Part shown: positions 34,656 through 43,619 of the stretch, in pieces
How positions within the stretch are numbered: position 1 is the stretch's first letter
Layout: each line of letters opens with the position of its first letter
NCBI RefSeq assembly: GCF_037102585.1
Contig: NW_027043820.1
Location: 310,001-374,000, forward strand
Source: Saccharomycopsis crataegensis
Lineage: Eukaryota; Ascomycota; Saccharomycetes; Ascoideales; Saccharomycopsidaceae
Length of the DNA: 64,000 nucleotides
Reading direction: 5' to 3'
Notes under the pieces: model-generated
Seen by the model: the letters and a program-made list of their open reading frames with translations, nothing else
What the model was told of the DNA's origin: nothing
Databases searched by the model: none
Program-made: the position numbers and the translations under genes

Positions 34656-35011
34656 TGCACCACATAAGGCAACCAACCCAAAATAGCGGAGCGTTCAAGT
34701 ATTTGGAAGAACATGTTTTCCCTCATCTCAGAAAGCCAGATAAGACTTTTAGCCAATTTGATAAGTTTGCAATCGTTTTAGATGATCGTTTCAAGAAGAA
34801 GGAGGAAAAAGACAGTGACTTTAGCGAATTGCAAGCCAAATTTTCCCAATTAGAGACCTTAGTGGTGTCACTTAGCGCCAGATTAGACTCTTTCTTAACC
34901 CCTGTCATTTCCTCTTCTCCGATTGAAAATTTTTCAAGCGGCCCATGTGACAGCGGCATAAACCAACAGACTACTACAGATATACTTAAATTGAGAAAAG
35001 ACTGTGCTAAT
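34656..35011 (+). other. Unidentified coding-like fragment
   Basis: Open frame of about 118 codons between a copia LTR and an LTR-like repeat. It has charged text such as HLRKPDKTFSQFDKF and a possible short coiled coil (FSELQAKFSQLETL). Both ends are cut by repeats. It could be a host exon or a Gag piece of an unknown element; I cannot tell. Confidence 0.35.
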
Positions 35012-35250
35012 TGTTAGAATTCTACAGGTCTACAAAGTACTTTAATATATATAAAGACGAAACAAACGCACTCACGTATAATGACAAACACTTTAGATAA
35101 TAAAGTTAAAAATAAGGACAGTAGTAAGGACAAACAGCACGACACCTAGCAACCTTAAACCAATAATGGCTGTAAATATAATCTTGATAGCAACGACTAT
35201 AATATTTATTAGTAGAGATCTAATGATCTGGTTCCTAGTATAAGACCTAC
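35012..35250. repeat. LTR-like dispersed repeat, family E, copy 2
   Basis: Closely matches 4029-4271. It lies on the 3' side of tRNA-Ile, as copy 1 lies on the 3' side of tRNA-Ala. Confidence 0.5.
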
Positions 35251-35389
35251 AGACCCCTTGATTGTAGGATCTCCAACTTGCGACAACAGAGCGCACTTTA
35301 CTTAAAACTACATTTCAACAATTTCCAACTGAGAACAGCAAAAAAAGGAATCTTCATATAGCAGCCCTTTTTTGAAGATATTAAAAATT

Positions 35390-35481
35390 TGGTCCCTGGC
35401 GGGATCGAACCGCCGATCTTGGCGTAACAATGTCTATGACCTTTATTAGCACCACGCCTTAACCAACTGGGCCAAGGGACC
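35390..35481 (-). tRNA. tRNA-Ile(AAT) with 18-nt intron
   Basis: Acceptor GGTCCCT pairs with AGGGACC. Anticodon stem TGGTG/CGCCA encloses CTAATA, an 18-nt intron and A. B box GGTTCGATCCC. T5 follows the 3' end. It lies 21 nt after tRNA-Ser on the same strand. Confidence 0.95.
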
Positions 35482-35502
35482 AGTTCTCAAATTAGAGAAT
35501 AA

Positions 35503-35584
35503 CGACACGGGCAGGACTCGAACCTGCGCGGGCAGAGCCCAAAAGATTTCTAATCTTTCGCCTTAACCACTCGGCCACCGTGCC
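35503..35584 (-). tRNA. tRNA-Ser(AGA)
   Basis: 82 nt, type II with an extra arm (GGGCTCTGCCC), anticodon loop TTAGAAA, B box GGTTCGAGTCC, discriminator G. No T4 run before tRNA-Ile, so the two may share a transcript. Confidence 0.95.
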
Positions 35585-35595
35585 GACCACGATTT

Positions 35596-35643
35596 TGTTA
35601 CACTCTGCTTCTTGTCGATGATTGTTCTCGACCAAGAAGATTC
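35596..35643. repeat. 48-bp LTR-like end, family G, left copy
   Basis: Begins TGTTACACTCTGC 11 bp upstream of tRNA-Ser. It is the inverted copy (one mismatch) of 38810-38857. Probably a truncated Ty3-type LTR end. Confidence 0.6.
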
Positions 35644-35895
35644 TTGGAGTTCATGTTGGACAGTAATACCTGCTAATTTGGATCCTAACACTGGAATAGA
35701 ATCATCAACAATTATTGCTGTTCTGGAACAGGTTGAATTATAGTATATGACTTTGTTATCGAACTGAAACGAAAAGTCTTCTGATAGATTTAGTTCTTGG
35801 AGCAAAGACACATTGGATTTTTGGGTGAAACTTATTACCAACTGGTCGCTGATACGACTCCGTTGTATATTTTGAGTATTGATTTTAATAATCAT
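35644..35895 (-). pseudogene. LINE-A ORF2 N-terminal remnant
   Basis: First part of the endonuclease domain (NTQNIQRSR, LLQELNLSED) identical to the intact copy; then the frame runs out of the element. It begins 5 nt after the ORF1 stop. Confidence 0.85.
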
Positions 35896-35900
35896 TATGT

Positions 35901-38507
35901 TTATTCATTGGAATTTTGATTTGTCTGTTTGTTTCTGGTTGCATCAGCTTCCAGAGTTGACAAATCATCATTGGTTGGTGTTAATTCTGTTTTCTCATGT
36001 ACTGGAATTTCATCACCCAGTAGCATTTCATCCTCCTCATATTCTTCTGAATCCTCATATTCGTCTTTTGCATCATAGATGTATTCTCCATCATTTTCAT
36101 ACTCCTCATCATATTCTTCGTCATTATCATTATCAGGTTCTGCACTTGATTCAGACAGGGTTGGCTCTTTAGAGCCAGTTAGTGCCAGTTTTGATGTCAC
36201 TGATGGGTGTGGGTCTTTAATGACTAACTTAATAGATTTTGGTACAAATGGTTTTGGTGCTGAAGGCTTGGTGGTGTTAATTTTGGTCAAAATTGGGGTA
36301 GAGATTGGGGTAGATTTTGGGGTAGATTTTGGGGTAGATTTTGGAGTAGAAGCTGGGGTAGAAGTTGGGTTGGACAAGGTTTGATTAGATTTTGGGGTAA
36401 TTGGATGGGATCTAAACACATTCAACTTAATTCCTGGTTTGGCTGACTCTTGCTTGGTTTCAGCTGGTTTCTCCCTTTGAAGGATTTTCTTTGTTTTGAC
36501 GGATGCCTTCTTTTTGGAGGCCTTTCTAACTTGATTAACCGGAGGAGGGGTGATTTGATGCTTTCTGTTGATAGCTGGTGTGGTAGTTTGGATATTTTCA
36601 TAATCATCATCTCTTTCTTTGGATATTAATCCCAATTGGTGGAATGGATTCTTCCATAAATTGCTCAGTTCATTTTGTGGTGGTTTTGATTGTCTGGATC
36701 TAGATGAACCATGAACCATGGTGAACTCGGTAGAAGGAACTTCAATCACTGGTGGTTGATTTTGCTTCTGTTTGGGGTTCTCATGACGATCATCTGTAAC
36801 ATTTTTCTTTGGCCGCTTAAAGTAACAGTCTTTAGCTACATGGCTAGGCTTTTTGCAAATCGCGCAAGATGCTTGCTTGCAATTGTATCTGGTGTGTTCT
36901 CTTGAACCACAATTGATACAGTGTAAGCATTTAGTAATGACTTTAGAAACAATGTTGTCTTGGTGAATAACCGGGATTTGTTTTCCTGGTTCCATTTCCA
37001 AGTAACCATAAATGTAACGATTTTTAAGCTCCTCGTTAGGTCTTTTAGTCATGTCACTTTTAATCACTGAGAATGATGTTGGTTCAATTTGGGCTAGGTC
37101 AAGCGCTTGCTTGATGGTAGCATCGACAAAATAGTCAGGGGTTGTTTCCAAGGCTGTTATCTCAATCAATTGGATTTCTTTATCATTCTTATTGATATTG
37201 ATGCGTGGCTTGTAAGTGGATTGTTCAATGTCAACACTTAAATGGCTAGTGACAAAATCAATAAATGCATTACGTAACTTTTCATTCTTAGTTTGTAATT
37301 GACCTTTCAATATTGGGATAAGTGAGGATTTGAGACAAATAGTTTCATTTGAAATAAACAAGTAGTTTTGAGCTTCAATTAAAGCTTTCTTGATGAAGTT
37401 GATATCATCATTATCATTCAAATCAGTTTCAATGTTGGTTAATTTAACATCGATTAATTTTTGGAAGGCATCCTTTATTGAACTCAAATGATCATCAAGT
37501 TCATACTTCCGGTAGACCTCAGGTGGGATAATAAATGACATCATGATTTTTTGTTTATCTTGATGGCTCATAATAAATTTAATGTAATCCTCCTCTGCAA
37601 TATTAGATTGTTTCAATCTTGAGAATTCATTAATTAAATGGGAATTTGTATAAAATTTGAAAAACTTTTCAATGGTGTAGATTTTGACAAATTCTTGATA
37701 TTTCTCTTCAACATTTTCCACTTTTTGTGTGTCAAATCCGAAAAGTGATCCCCTCATGCCCTTTTCCTTAATGGCATATTCAAGGACATCTTGGTGTTCG
37801 AACTTGATTGATTTGAGATATTTAGCCCATTTAAAAACTCTTTCGAATTTGGCTAAAACATTTTGAAAAGTGGAGGTGGTATTCATAATCAGGGTCCCCT
37901 GTTGGGATGCGCCTTTAGAGCCCGAGGCGATTTGGGCGTAGGATCTGCTGAAAGCAGCAACTGGGGCTGGGTTAGTTTTTTTTGGGGTTTTTTGGTTTTC
38001 AGAGTTTTTTTGGGTTTTGTTGTTTTCAATTTTTTTTTGGTTTTCAGAGTTTTCAGTAACAAAATCAATAGAAACAGAAGGTTGTGAATCTCCTTGAGAT
38101 TCAATGGTGGCTTGATTTGACATATGCATGTCGACGCTAGTGTCACCTGCACTATCAAGATTGCGATCGCAATCAACTGGAGAAACATTAATTTCCGGGG
38201 CTGGGCGGTGGGCAATATCAACATCAGAATCAGCATTAGAGGCCTCATTTATGGTATTAGATGGGGTTGCAAAGGTTTCAGCAGTACTTAAAAAAGTATT
38301 GTCATCTTCCTCAGTGATTTCTTCGTCTGAATGTGGTTCATTTCCGTGTTTGTTTACATTGTTTTGATCGGTTGCGTTGGGATTTGCATGATCTAAGTCA
38401 ACAATAATATCAGAAGAAACCAGGGTTTCTTGAGAAGGAGGATCATTTGTTGGATCAGTGGAGTAGTTAGAAGGCTTTGGAATTCTTTTGGTATTATTAA
38501 TACTCAT
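35901..38507 (-). CDS. LINE-A ORF1 protein (RNA-binding, two zinc knuckles)
   Basis: 868 residues, the only uninterrupted ORF1 of this family here. N-terminal third is Ser/Thr/Asn-rich and probably disordered. Middle part (about 215-520) has a conserved globular look. Two CCHC knuckles, CINCGSREHTRYNC and CAICKKPSHVAKDC, sit near 535-570. Then come a Pro/Lys-rich linker with STPKSTPKSTPKSTP repeats and a strongly acidic tail (DNDNDEEYDEEY). This fits the nucleic-acid chaperone role of ORF1 in CCHC-bearing LINEs. An A9 run (T-run 38030-38038 on the plus strand) keeps the frame here, but is A8 in copy 1. Confidence 0.92.
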   Translation of the reverse strand: MSINNTKRIPKPSNYSTDPTNDPPSQETLVSSDIIVDLDHANPNATDQNNVNKHGNEPHSDEEITEEDDNTFLSTAETFATPSNTINEASNADSDVDIAHRPAPEINVSPVDCDRNLDSAGDTSVDMHMSNQATIESQGDSQPSVSIDFVTENSENQKKIENNKTQKNSENQKTPKKTNPAPVAAFSRSYAQIASGSKGASQQGTLIMNTTSTFQNVLAKFERVFKWAKYLKSIKFEHQDVLEYAIKEKGMRGSLFGFDTQKVENVEEKYQEFVKIYTIEKFFKFYTNSHLINEFSRLKQSNIAEEDYIKFIMSHQDKQKIMMSFIIPPEVYRKYELDDHLSSIKDAFQKLIDVKLTNIETDLNDNDDINFIKKALIEAQNYLFISNETICLKSSLIPILKGQLQTKNEKLRNAFIDFVTSHLSVDIEQSTYKPRININKNDKEIQLIEITALETTPDYFVDATIKQALDLAQIEPTSFSVIKSDMTKRPNEELKNRYIYGYLEMEPGKQIPVIHQDNIVSKVITKCLHCINCGSREHTRYNCKQASCAICKKPSHVAKDCYFKRPKKNVTDDRHENPKQKQNQPPVIEVPSTEFTMVHGSSRSRQSKPPQNELSNLWKNPFHQLGLISKERDDDYENIQTTTPAINRKHQITPPPVNQVRKASKKKASVKTKKILQREKPAETKQESAKPGIKLNVFRSHPITPKSNQTLSNPTSTPASTPKSTPKSTPKSTPISTPILTKINTTKPSAPKPFVPKSIKLVIKDPHPSVTSKLALTGSKEPTLSESSAEPDNDNDEEYDEEYENDGEYIYDAKDEYEDSEEYEEDEMLLGDEIPVHEKTELTPTNDDLSTLEADATRNKQTNQNSNE

Positions 38508-38546
38508 TTTTTTTATTTTATTGTTTATTTTTTGTGTCTATTTGAA

Positions 38547-38808
38547 TTTTTTTTTTTTTTTAAATACAAAATTCAATATATTAATTAATTATATAACTAT
38601 ATATCTCATAAACTATCTAATGTAGTTTGAAAATTAAAGTGTTAAGGGAAAACCATTAATGGTGAAAAACCCTATTATTGAGAAAAAATGTTTTTATGCG
38701 TTTTTAAGGTTTTTAATTGTTTTATTTTTTTTTTTTTTTTTGATTTTATTTTCTTGTTTTTCCCCACCTATTTTTTTCTTCTCCGCTTAAAAGATATTGC
38801 TTTCAAGC
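38547..38808 (-). mobile_element. LINE-A 3' end fragment
   Basis: Poly(A) (T15 at 38547-38561), the whole 3' UTR and the last few ORF2 codons. Its tail is joined directly to the 5' UTR of LINE-A copy 2. Confidence 0.88.
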
Positions 38809-38809
38809 T

Positions 38810-38857
38810 GAATCTTCTTGGTCGAGAACAATCATCCACAAGAAGCAGAGTGTAACA
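38810..38857. repeat. 48-bp LTR-like end, family G, right copy
   Basis: Inverted copy of 35596-35643, ending GTAACA 12 bp upstream of tRNA-Met. Confidence 0.6.
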
Positions 38858-38869
38858 AAATACGCAGAA

Positions 38870-38951
38870 GCCCCTATGGCGCAGTTGGTGGTCGCGTTAC
38901 ACTCATATAAATGTAATGTAAAGGTCCCGAGTTCGAGCCTCGGTGGGGGCA
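38870..38951 (+). tRNA. Elongator tRNA-Met(CAT) with 8-nt intron
   Basis: Acceptor GCCCCTA/TGGGGGC, anticodon stem TTACA/TGTAA around CTCATA, 8-nt intron and A. B box GTTCGAGCC, discriminator A. T6 terminator follows. Distinct from the initiator at 40804-40875. Confidence 0.92.
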
Positions 38952-39344
38952 ACCCTATTTTTTCGAGTATGGATTTTCTTCAGCGTAAAATGTTTTCAAT
39001 TTTTATTGGTGCCAAGCAGTGGCAAAGAATACTAGTCCAATACGGCAGTAGGATTAAAAACCGTCTAATAGGTATAATACCAAAATACTGGTTTATTGCT
39101 AGTAAATGACCAAGAAGATGCAATGGCTGTATGGTGTTTCACTGCGGTATCAGACCTCACCTTATTACAGAAGAGGAGATATTATTTATAGTTAGCAACA
39201 ATAATTATTAAATAAGAAAAGTATATAAAGATATGTATCTTACCGAAAGGTTAGAGGGGAGCTAAGAATATAACAAGTCAATAACGACTACACAGCCTCT
39301 AGTCTGAATATTGTAACAATAATCATAAAAACTACTATATCAAG
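38952..39344. other. Region downstream of tRNA-Met
   Basis: No credible gene. The part from about 39127 (TGTATGG) to 39318 (TTGTAACA) could be a decayed LTR, since an ORF start follows it, but no paired copy is present. Confidence 0.3.
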
Positions 39345-39497
39345 ATGTCCAGAAATAATCCAGTTAATGATAACATAAGCGAGACCTCTCCGGATCCATT
39401 ATTTACTAATATTTCCCTGCCGAATAATACGAATATTTTTCGACAAAAGATTTTAATAAAAATAGTAAGAAAAAGGGGAAGAAAAATAATATCTATT
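39345..39497 (+). other. Short ORF start, possibly from a retroelement
   Basis: ATG followed by about 50 codons (MSRNNPVNDNISETSPDP...) before a family E repeat takes over at 39498. Composition resembles the N-terminus of a copia-like Gag, but there is no diagnostic motif. Confidence 0.25.
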
Positions 39498-39626
39498 TGT
39501 CAGACTTCTACAGGTCTACAAAGTACTCCAATATATATAAAAACGAAACAAACGCACTCACGTATAATAACAAACACTTTAGATAATAAAGTTAAATATA
39601 AGGACAGTAGTAAGGACAAACAGCAC
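39498..39626. repeat. LTR-like dispersed repeat, family E, partial copy 3
   Basis: First half of the family E repeat (TGTCAGACTTCTACAG...CAGCAC), more diverged than the other two copies. Confidence 0.5.
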
Positions 39627-39645
39627 TTTTACCAGAAGAGGTAAT

Positions 39646-39904
39646 TGTAATGATCTAGACACTTTCTTACTTTTCTTTCTTTTTATTGTTCTTATCTTTT
39701 CTTCTCTCTTCTTTATTTAACTCCATTCCTTATCTCGGACAACCTCCTTATCTCCGGCTACCTTTTTATTTCCCTTTGAGTTCCCTTTTAGGTAAGTCTT
39801 ACTTTCTTTTCTCACCTATAAAAAGCTCACTTCATCTATTCCTTTTAGTTTTCATTCTTCTTTAATATACTTTAACTACTATGTTACCCAACTAAACCAT
39901 TACA
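39646..39904 (+). mobile_element. Solo LTR, family F
   Basis: 259 bp with exact 7-bp inverted ends TGTAATG/CATTACA and a 5-bp target duplication GTAAT on both sides (39641-39645, 39905-39909). It has a TATAAAAAG promoter-like motif and long pyrimidine tracts. No internal region or second copy here. Confidence 0.8.
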
Positions 39905-39938
39905 GTAATTATTGTACATAGGTGTCCGAAGTTTTTCT

Positions 39939-40185
39939 TGTTGTAGTTTTGTAACTCTAGTTACAAAAGACATTGATAGCAATAATATTCTATAATATTT
40001 ATTCCCTTGTTATACTTGTTTTACTTGTCAACTATCTAAAGTATATAAAAGACAAACTCAGACTATGAGGGGGGGGGTATGGCCCATATTTATATCAATC
40101 TCAATGAGTTCTAGAATGTTCCATAAGTTCTAGAAGGTTCCATGAACAATGACTAACCACATAACTTTGGATTGCCAACTCAACA
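39939..40185 (-). mobile_element. Solo copia LTR, family A
   Basis: 247 bp with target duplication TTTCT on both sides (39934-39938, 40186-40190). Only two heat-shock-element repeats, the shortest version in the window. Solo LTRs arise by recombination between the two LTRs of one element. Confidence 0.92.
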
Positions 40186-40803
40186 TTTCTTGTCGGAAAC
40201 GTGACCTTCCGGTTAGGACGTATTGGTGATAATGTCACCATGTCGGTTATTGTAGTTGTTGGCAATTGACATGTTGAATAATCGATTCTTATTTTGACTA
40301 CACGCTAAGAATGGGGGCAGGATGGTTTGGTTTCTGCATATTCCAAGGTGAGTGTCAGTGATCTTAGAGTCGTCTCGTTGTCTCTTCTCCTTCTAACACT
40401 AACGCTATCCTTGCTAAACACACTAAACACATTTTTCACAAACCAACGACACCTGCTAAGAAGAAAAAAACGTACATTCTGTGACTTTTTCCGAACCATT
40501 CTTTGAGTTGTGAGTTCATCAAATACCTAGAGACTAATTACTGTGATAGCTATTTGAATTTCTTACTACTATAATTAACGCGAGATCAGCGAAGATAAGT
40601 ATTAATATAGTATAAGGAATAACCTTCATCTTTATTGGTATTATTTGCTGTTTCACGTGACTACCGAAACAAAACCTGGGCCGATGCAAAAAAGAGTAAC
40701 CAACCACACGAGTGGTACGGTGAAGCCTACCAAACTCCTTATTAAAATTTCCATTTCTACGATCCTGACAACTTAAGATGTCATGTTGAATAGCAAAAAT
40801 AAA
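40186..40803. other. Intergenic region upstream of the initiator tRNA 3' end
   Basis: Small frames of 64 and 92 codons on the minus strand show no family features. Nothing supported. T5 near 40796-40800 (minus strand) would end the initiator tRNA transcript. Confidence 0.4.
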
Positions 40804-40875
40804 TAGCACCACTAGGTTTCGATCCTAGGACATTTGGGTTATGAGCCCAATGCGCTTCCACTGCGCCATGGCGCT
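40804..40875 (-). tRNA. Initiator tRNA-Met(CAT)
   Basis: 72 nt beginning AGCGCCATGGCGCAGTGG, with anticodon loop TCATAA between GGGC and CCC, and GGATCGAAACC (initiator-type T-loop A). Its 3' end matches the primer sites of the Ty3-like and family C elements. Its anticodon arm matches the copia primer site. Confidence 0.97.
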
Positions 40876-40887
40876 ATGTTGATGTGT

Positions 40888-40925
40888 TGTTATATTATTG
40901 GATCATGGTTGGGTTGAGTCCTGGT
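40888..40925 (+). mobile_element. Family C LTR fragment at the initiator tRNA
   Basis: First 38 bp of LTR-C (TGTTATATTATTGGATC...), starting 12 bp upstream of the tRNA 5' end. Cut off by a LINE tail. Confidence 0.8.
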
Positions 40926-40998
40926 TATATAATTAATTAATATATTGAATTTTGTCTTTAAAAAAAAAAACGTTATTGGAAAAAAAAAAAAAAAAAAA
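40926..40998 (+). mobile_element. Two extreme LINE 3' ends
   Basis: 34 bp of LINE-A 3' end plus A10 (to 40969), then about 9 bp matching the LINE-B end (TTATTGG) plus A20 (40979-40998), directly before LINE-A copy 1. Confidence 0.65.
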
Positions 40999-41008
40999 CC
41001 GACTAAAA

Positions 41009-43614
41009 ATGAGTATTAATAATACCAAAAGAATTCCAAAGCCTTCTAACTACTCCACTGATCCAACAAATGATCCTCCTTCTCAAGAAACCCTGGTTTC
41101 TTCTGATATTAACGTTGACTTAGATCATGCAAATCCCAACGCAACCGATCAAAACAATGTAAACAAACACGGAAATAAACCACATTCAGACGAAGAAATC
41201 ACTGAGGAAGATGACAATACTTTTTTAAGTACTGCTGAAACCTTTGCAACCCCATCTAATACCATAAATGAGGCCTCTAATGCTGATTCTGATGTTGATA
41301 TTGCCCACCGCCCAGCCCCGGAAATTAATGTTTCTCCAGTTGATTGCGATCGCAATCTTGATAGTGCAGGTGACACTAGCGTCGACATGCATATGTCAAA
41401 TCAAGCCACCATTGAATCTCAAGGAGATTCACAACCTTCTGTTTCTATTGATTTTGTTACTGAAAACTCTGAAAACCAAAAAAAATTGAAAACAACAAAA
41501 CCCAAAAAAACTCTGAAAACCAAAAAACCCCAAAAAAAACTAACCCAGCCCCAGTTGCTGCTTTCAGCAGATCCTACGCCCAAATCGCCTCGGGCTCTAA
41601 AGGCGCATCCCAACAGGGGACCCTGATTATGAATACCACCTCCACTTTTCAAAATGTTTTAGCCAAATTCGAAAGAGTTTTTAAATGGGCTAAATATCTC
41701 AAATCAATCAAGTTCGAACACCAAGATGTCCTTGAATATGCCATTAAGGAAAAGGGCATGAGGGGATCACTTTTCGGATTTGACACACAAAAAGTGGAAA
41801 ATGTTGAAGAGAAATATCAAGAATTTGTCAAAATCTACACCATTGAAAAGTTTTTCAAATTTTATACAAATTCCCATTTAATTAATGAATTCTCAAGATT
41901 GAAACAATCTAATATTGCAGAGGAGGATTACATTAAATTTATTATGAGCCATCAAGATAAACAAAAAATCATGATGTCATTTATTATCCCACCTGAGCTC
42001 TACCGGAAGTATGAGCTTGATGATCATTTGAGTACAATAAAGGATGCCTTCCAAAAATTAATCGATGTTAAATTAACCAACATTGAAACTGGTTTGAATG
42101 ATAATGATGATATCAACTTCATCAAGAAAGCTTTAATTGAAGCTCAAAACTACTTGTTTATTTCAAATGAAACTATTTGTCTCAAATCCTCACTTATCCC
42201 AATATTGAAAGGTCAATTACAAACTAAGAATGAAAAGTTACGTAATGCATTTATTGATTTTGTCACTAGCCATTTAAGTGTTGACATTGAACAATCCACT
42301 TACAAGCCACGCATCAATATCAATAAGAATGATAAAGAAATCCAATTGATTGAGATAACAGCCTTGGAAACAACCCCTGACTATTTTGTCGATGCTACCA
42401 TCAAGCAAGCGCTTGACCTAGCCCAAATTGAACCAACATCATTCTCAGTGATTAAAAGTGACATGACTAAAAGACCTAACGAGGAGCTTAAAAATCGTTA
42501 CATTTATGGTTACTTGGAAATGGAACCAGGAAAACAAATCCCGGTTATTCACCAAGACAACATTGTTTCTAAAGTCATTACTAAATGCTTACACTGTATC
42601 AATTGTGGTTCAAGAGAACACACCAGATACAATTGCAAGCAAGCATCTTGCGCGATTTGCAAAAAGCCTAGCCATGTAGCTAAAGACTGTTACTTTAAGC
42701 GGCCAAAGAAAAATGTTACAGATGATCGTCATGAGAACCCCAAACAGAAGCAAAATCAACCACCAGTGATTGAAGTTCCTTCTACCGAGTTCACCATGGT
42801 TCATGGTTCATCTAGATCCAGACAATCAAAACCACCACAAAATGAACTGAGCAATTTATGGAAGAATCCATTCCACCAATTGGGATTAATATCCAAAGAA
42901 AGAGATGATGATTATGAAAATATCCAAACTACCACACCAGCTATCAACAGAAAGCATCAAATCACCCCTCCTCCGGTTAATCAAGTTAGAAAGGCCTCCA
43001 AAAAGAAGGCATCCGTCAAAACAAAGAAAATCCTTCAAAGGGAGAAACCAGCTGAAACCAAGCAAGAGTCAGCCAAACCAGGAATTAAGTTGAATGTGTT
43101 TAGATCCCATCCAATTACCCCAAAATCTAATCAAACCTTGTCCAACCCAACTTCTACCCCAGCTTCTACTCCAAAATCTACCCCAAAATCTACCCCAAAA
43201 TCTACCCCAATCTCTACCCCAATTTTGACCAAAATTAACACCACCAAGCCTTCAGCACCAAAACCATTTGTACCAAAATCTATTAAGTTAGTCATTAAAG
43301 ACCCACACCCATCAGTGACATCAAAACTGGCACAAACTGGCTCTAAAGAGCCAACCCTGTCTGAATCAAGTGCAGAACCTGATAATGATAATGACGAAGA
43401 ATATGATGAGGAGTATGAAAATGATGGAGAATACATCTATGATGCAAAAGACGAATATGAGGATTCAGAAGAATATGAGGAGGATGAAATGCTACTGGGT
43501 GATGAAATTCCAGTACATGAGAAAACAGAATTAACACCAACCAATGATGATTTGTCAACTCTGGAAGCTGATGCAACCAGAAACAAACAGACAAATCAAA
43601 ATTCCAATGAATAA
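41009..43614 (+). pseudogene. LINE-A ORF1, one frameshift in an A-run
   Basis: Start ATG at 41009. The frame runs to 41626, and the rest lies in another frame up to 43614. Compared with the intact ORF1 at 35901-38507, the A-run at 41478-41485 has 8 instead of 9 A. Everything else is close to identical, including both zinc knuckles and the acidic tail. Could be a true mutation, a sequencing or assembly slip, or a site where polymerase slippage restores some protein. Confidence 0.85.
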
Positions 43615-43619
43615 ACATA

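Larger units (their letters stand above)
35644..38546 (-). mobile_element. LINE-A copy 2: ORF1 complete, ORF2 mostly lost
   Basis: About 40 bp of 5' UTR, all of ORF1 and the first 84 codons or so of ORF2, then a junction with the family G repeat. Head-to-tail with another LINE-A 3' end at 38547-38808. Confidence 0.9.

Noticed and set aside
34656-35011. Gag gene of the family E repeat
   Set aside because: No zinc knuckle or other Gag motif, and its position directly before the repeat is wrong for a Gag start.
35592-38861. DNA transposon with 48-bp terminal inverted repeats
   Set aside because: No direct target duplication (GATTT versus AAATA), no transposase, and the interior is LINE sequence.
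40305-40499. Small basic protein gene
   Set aside because: 64 codons, no family signal, no support from context.
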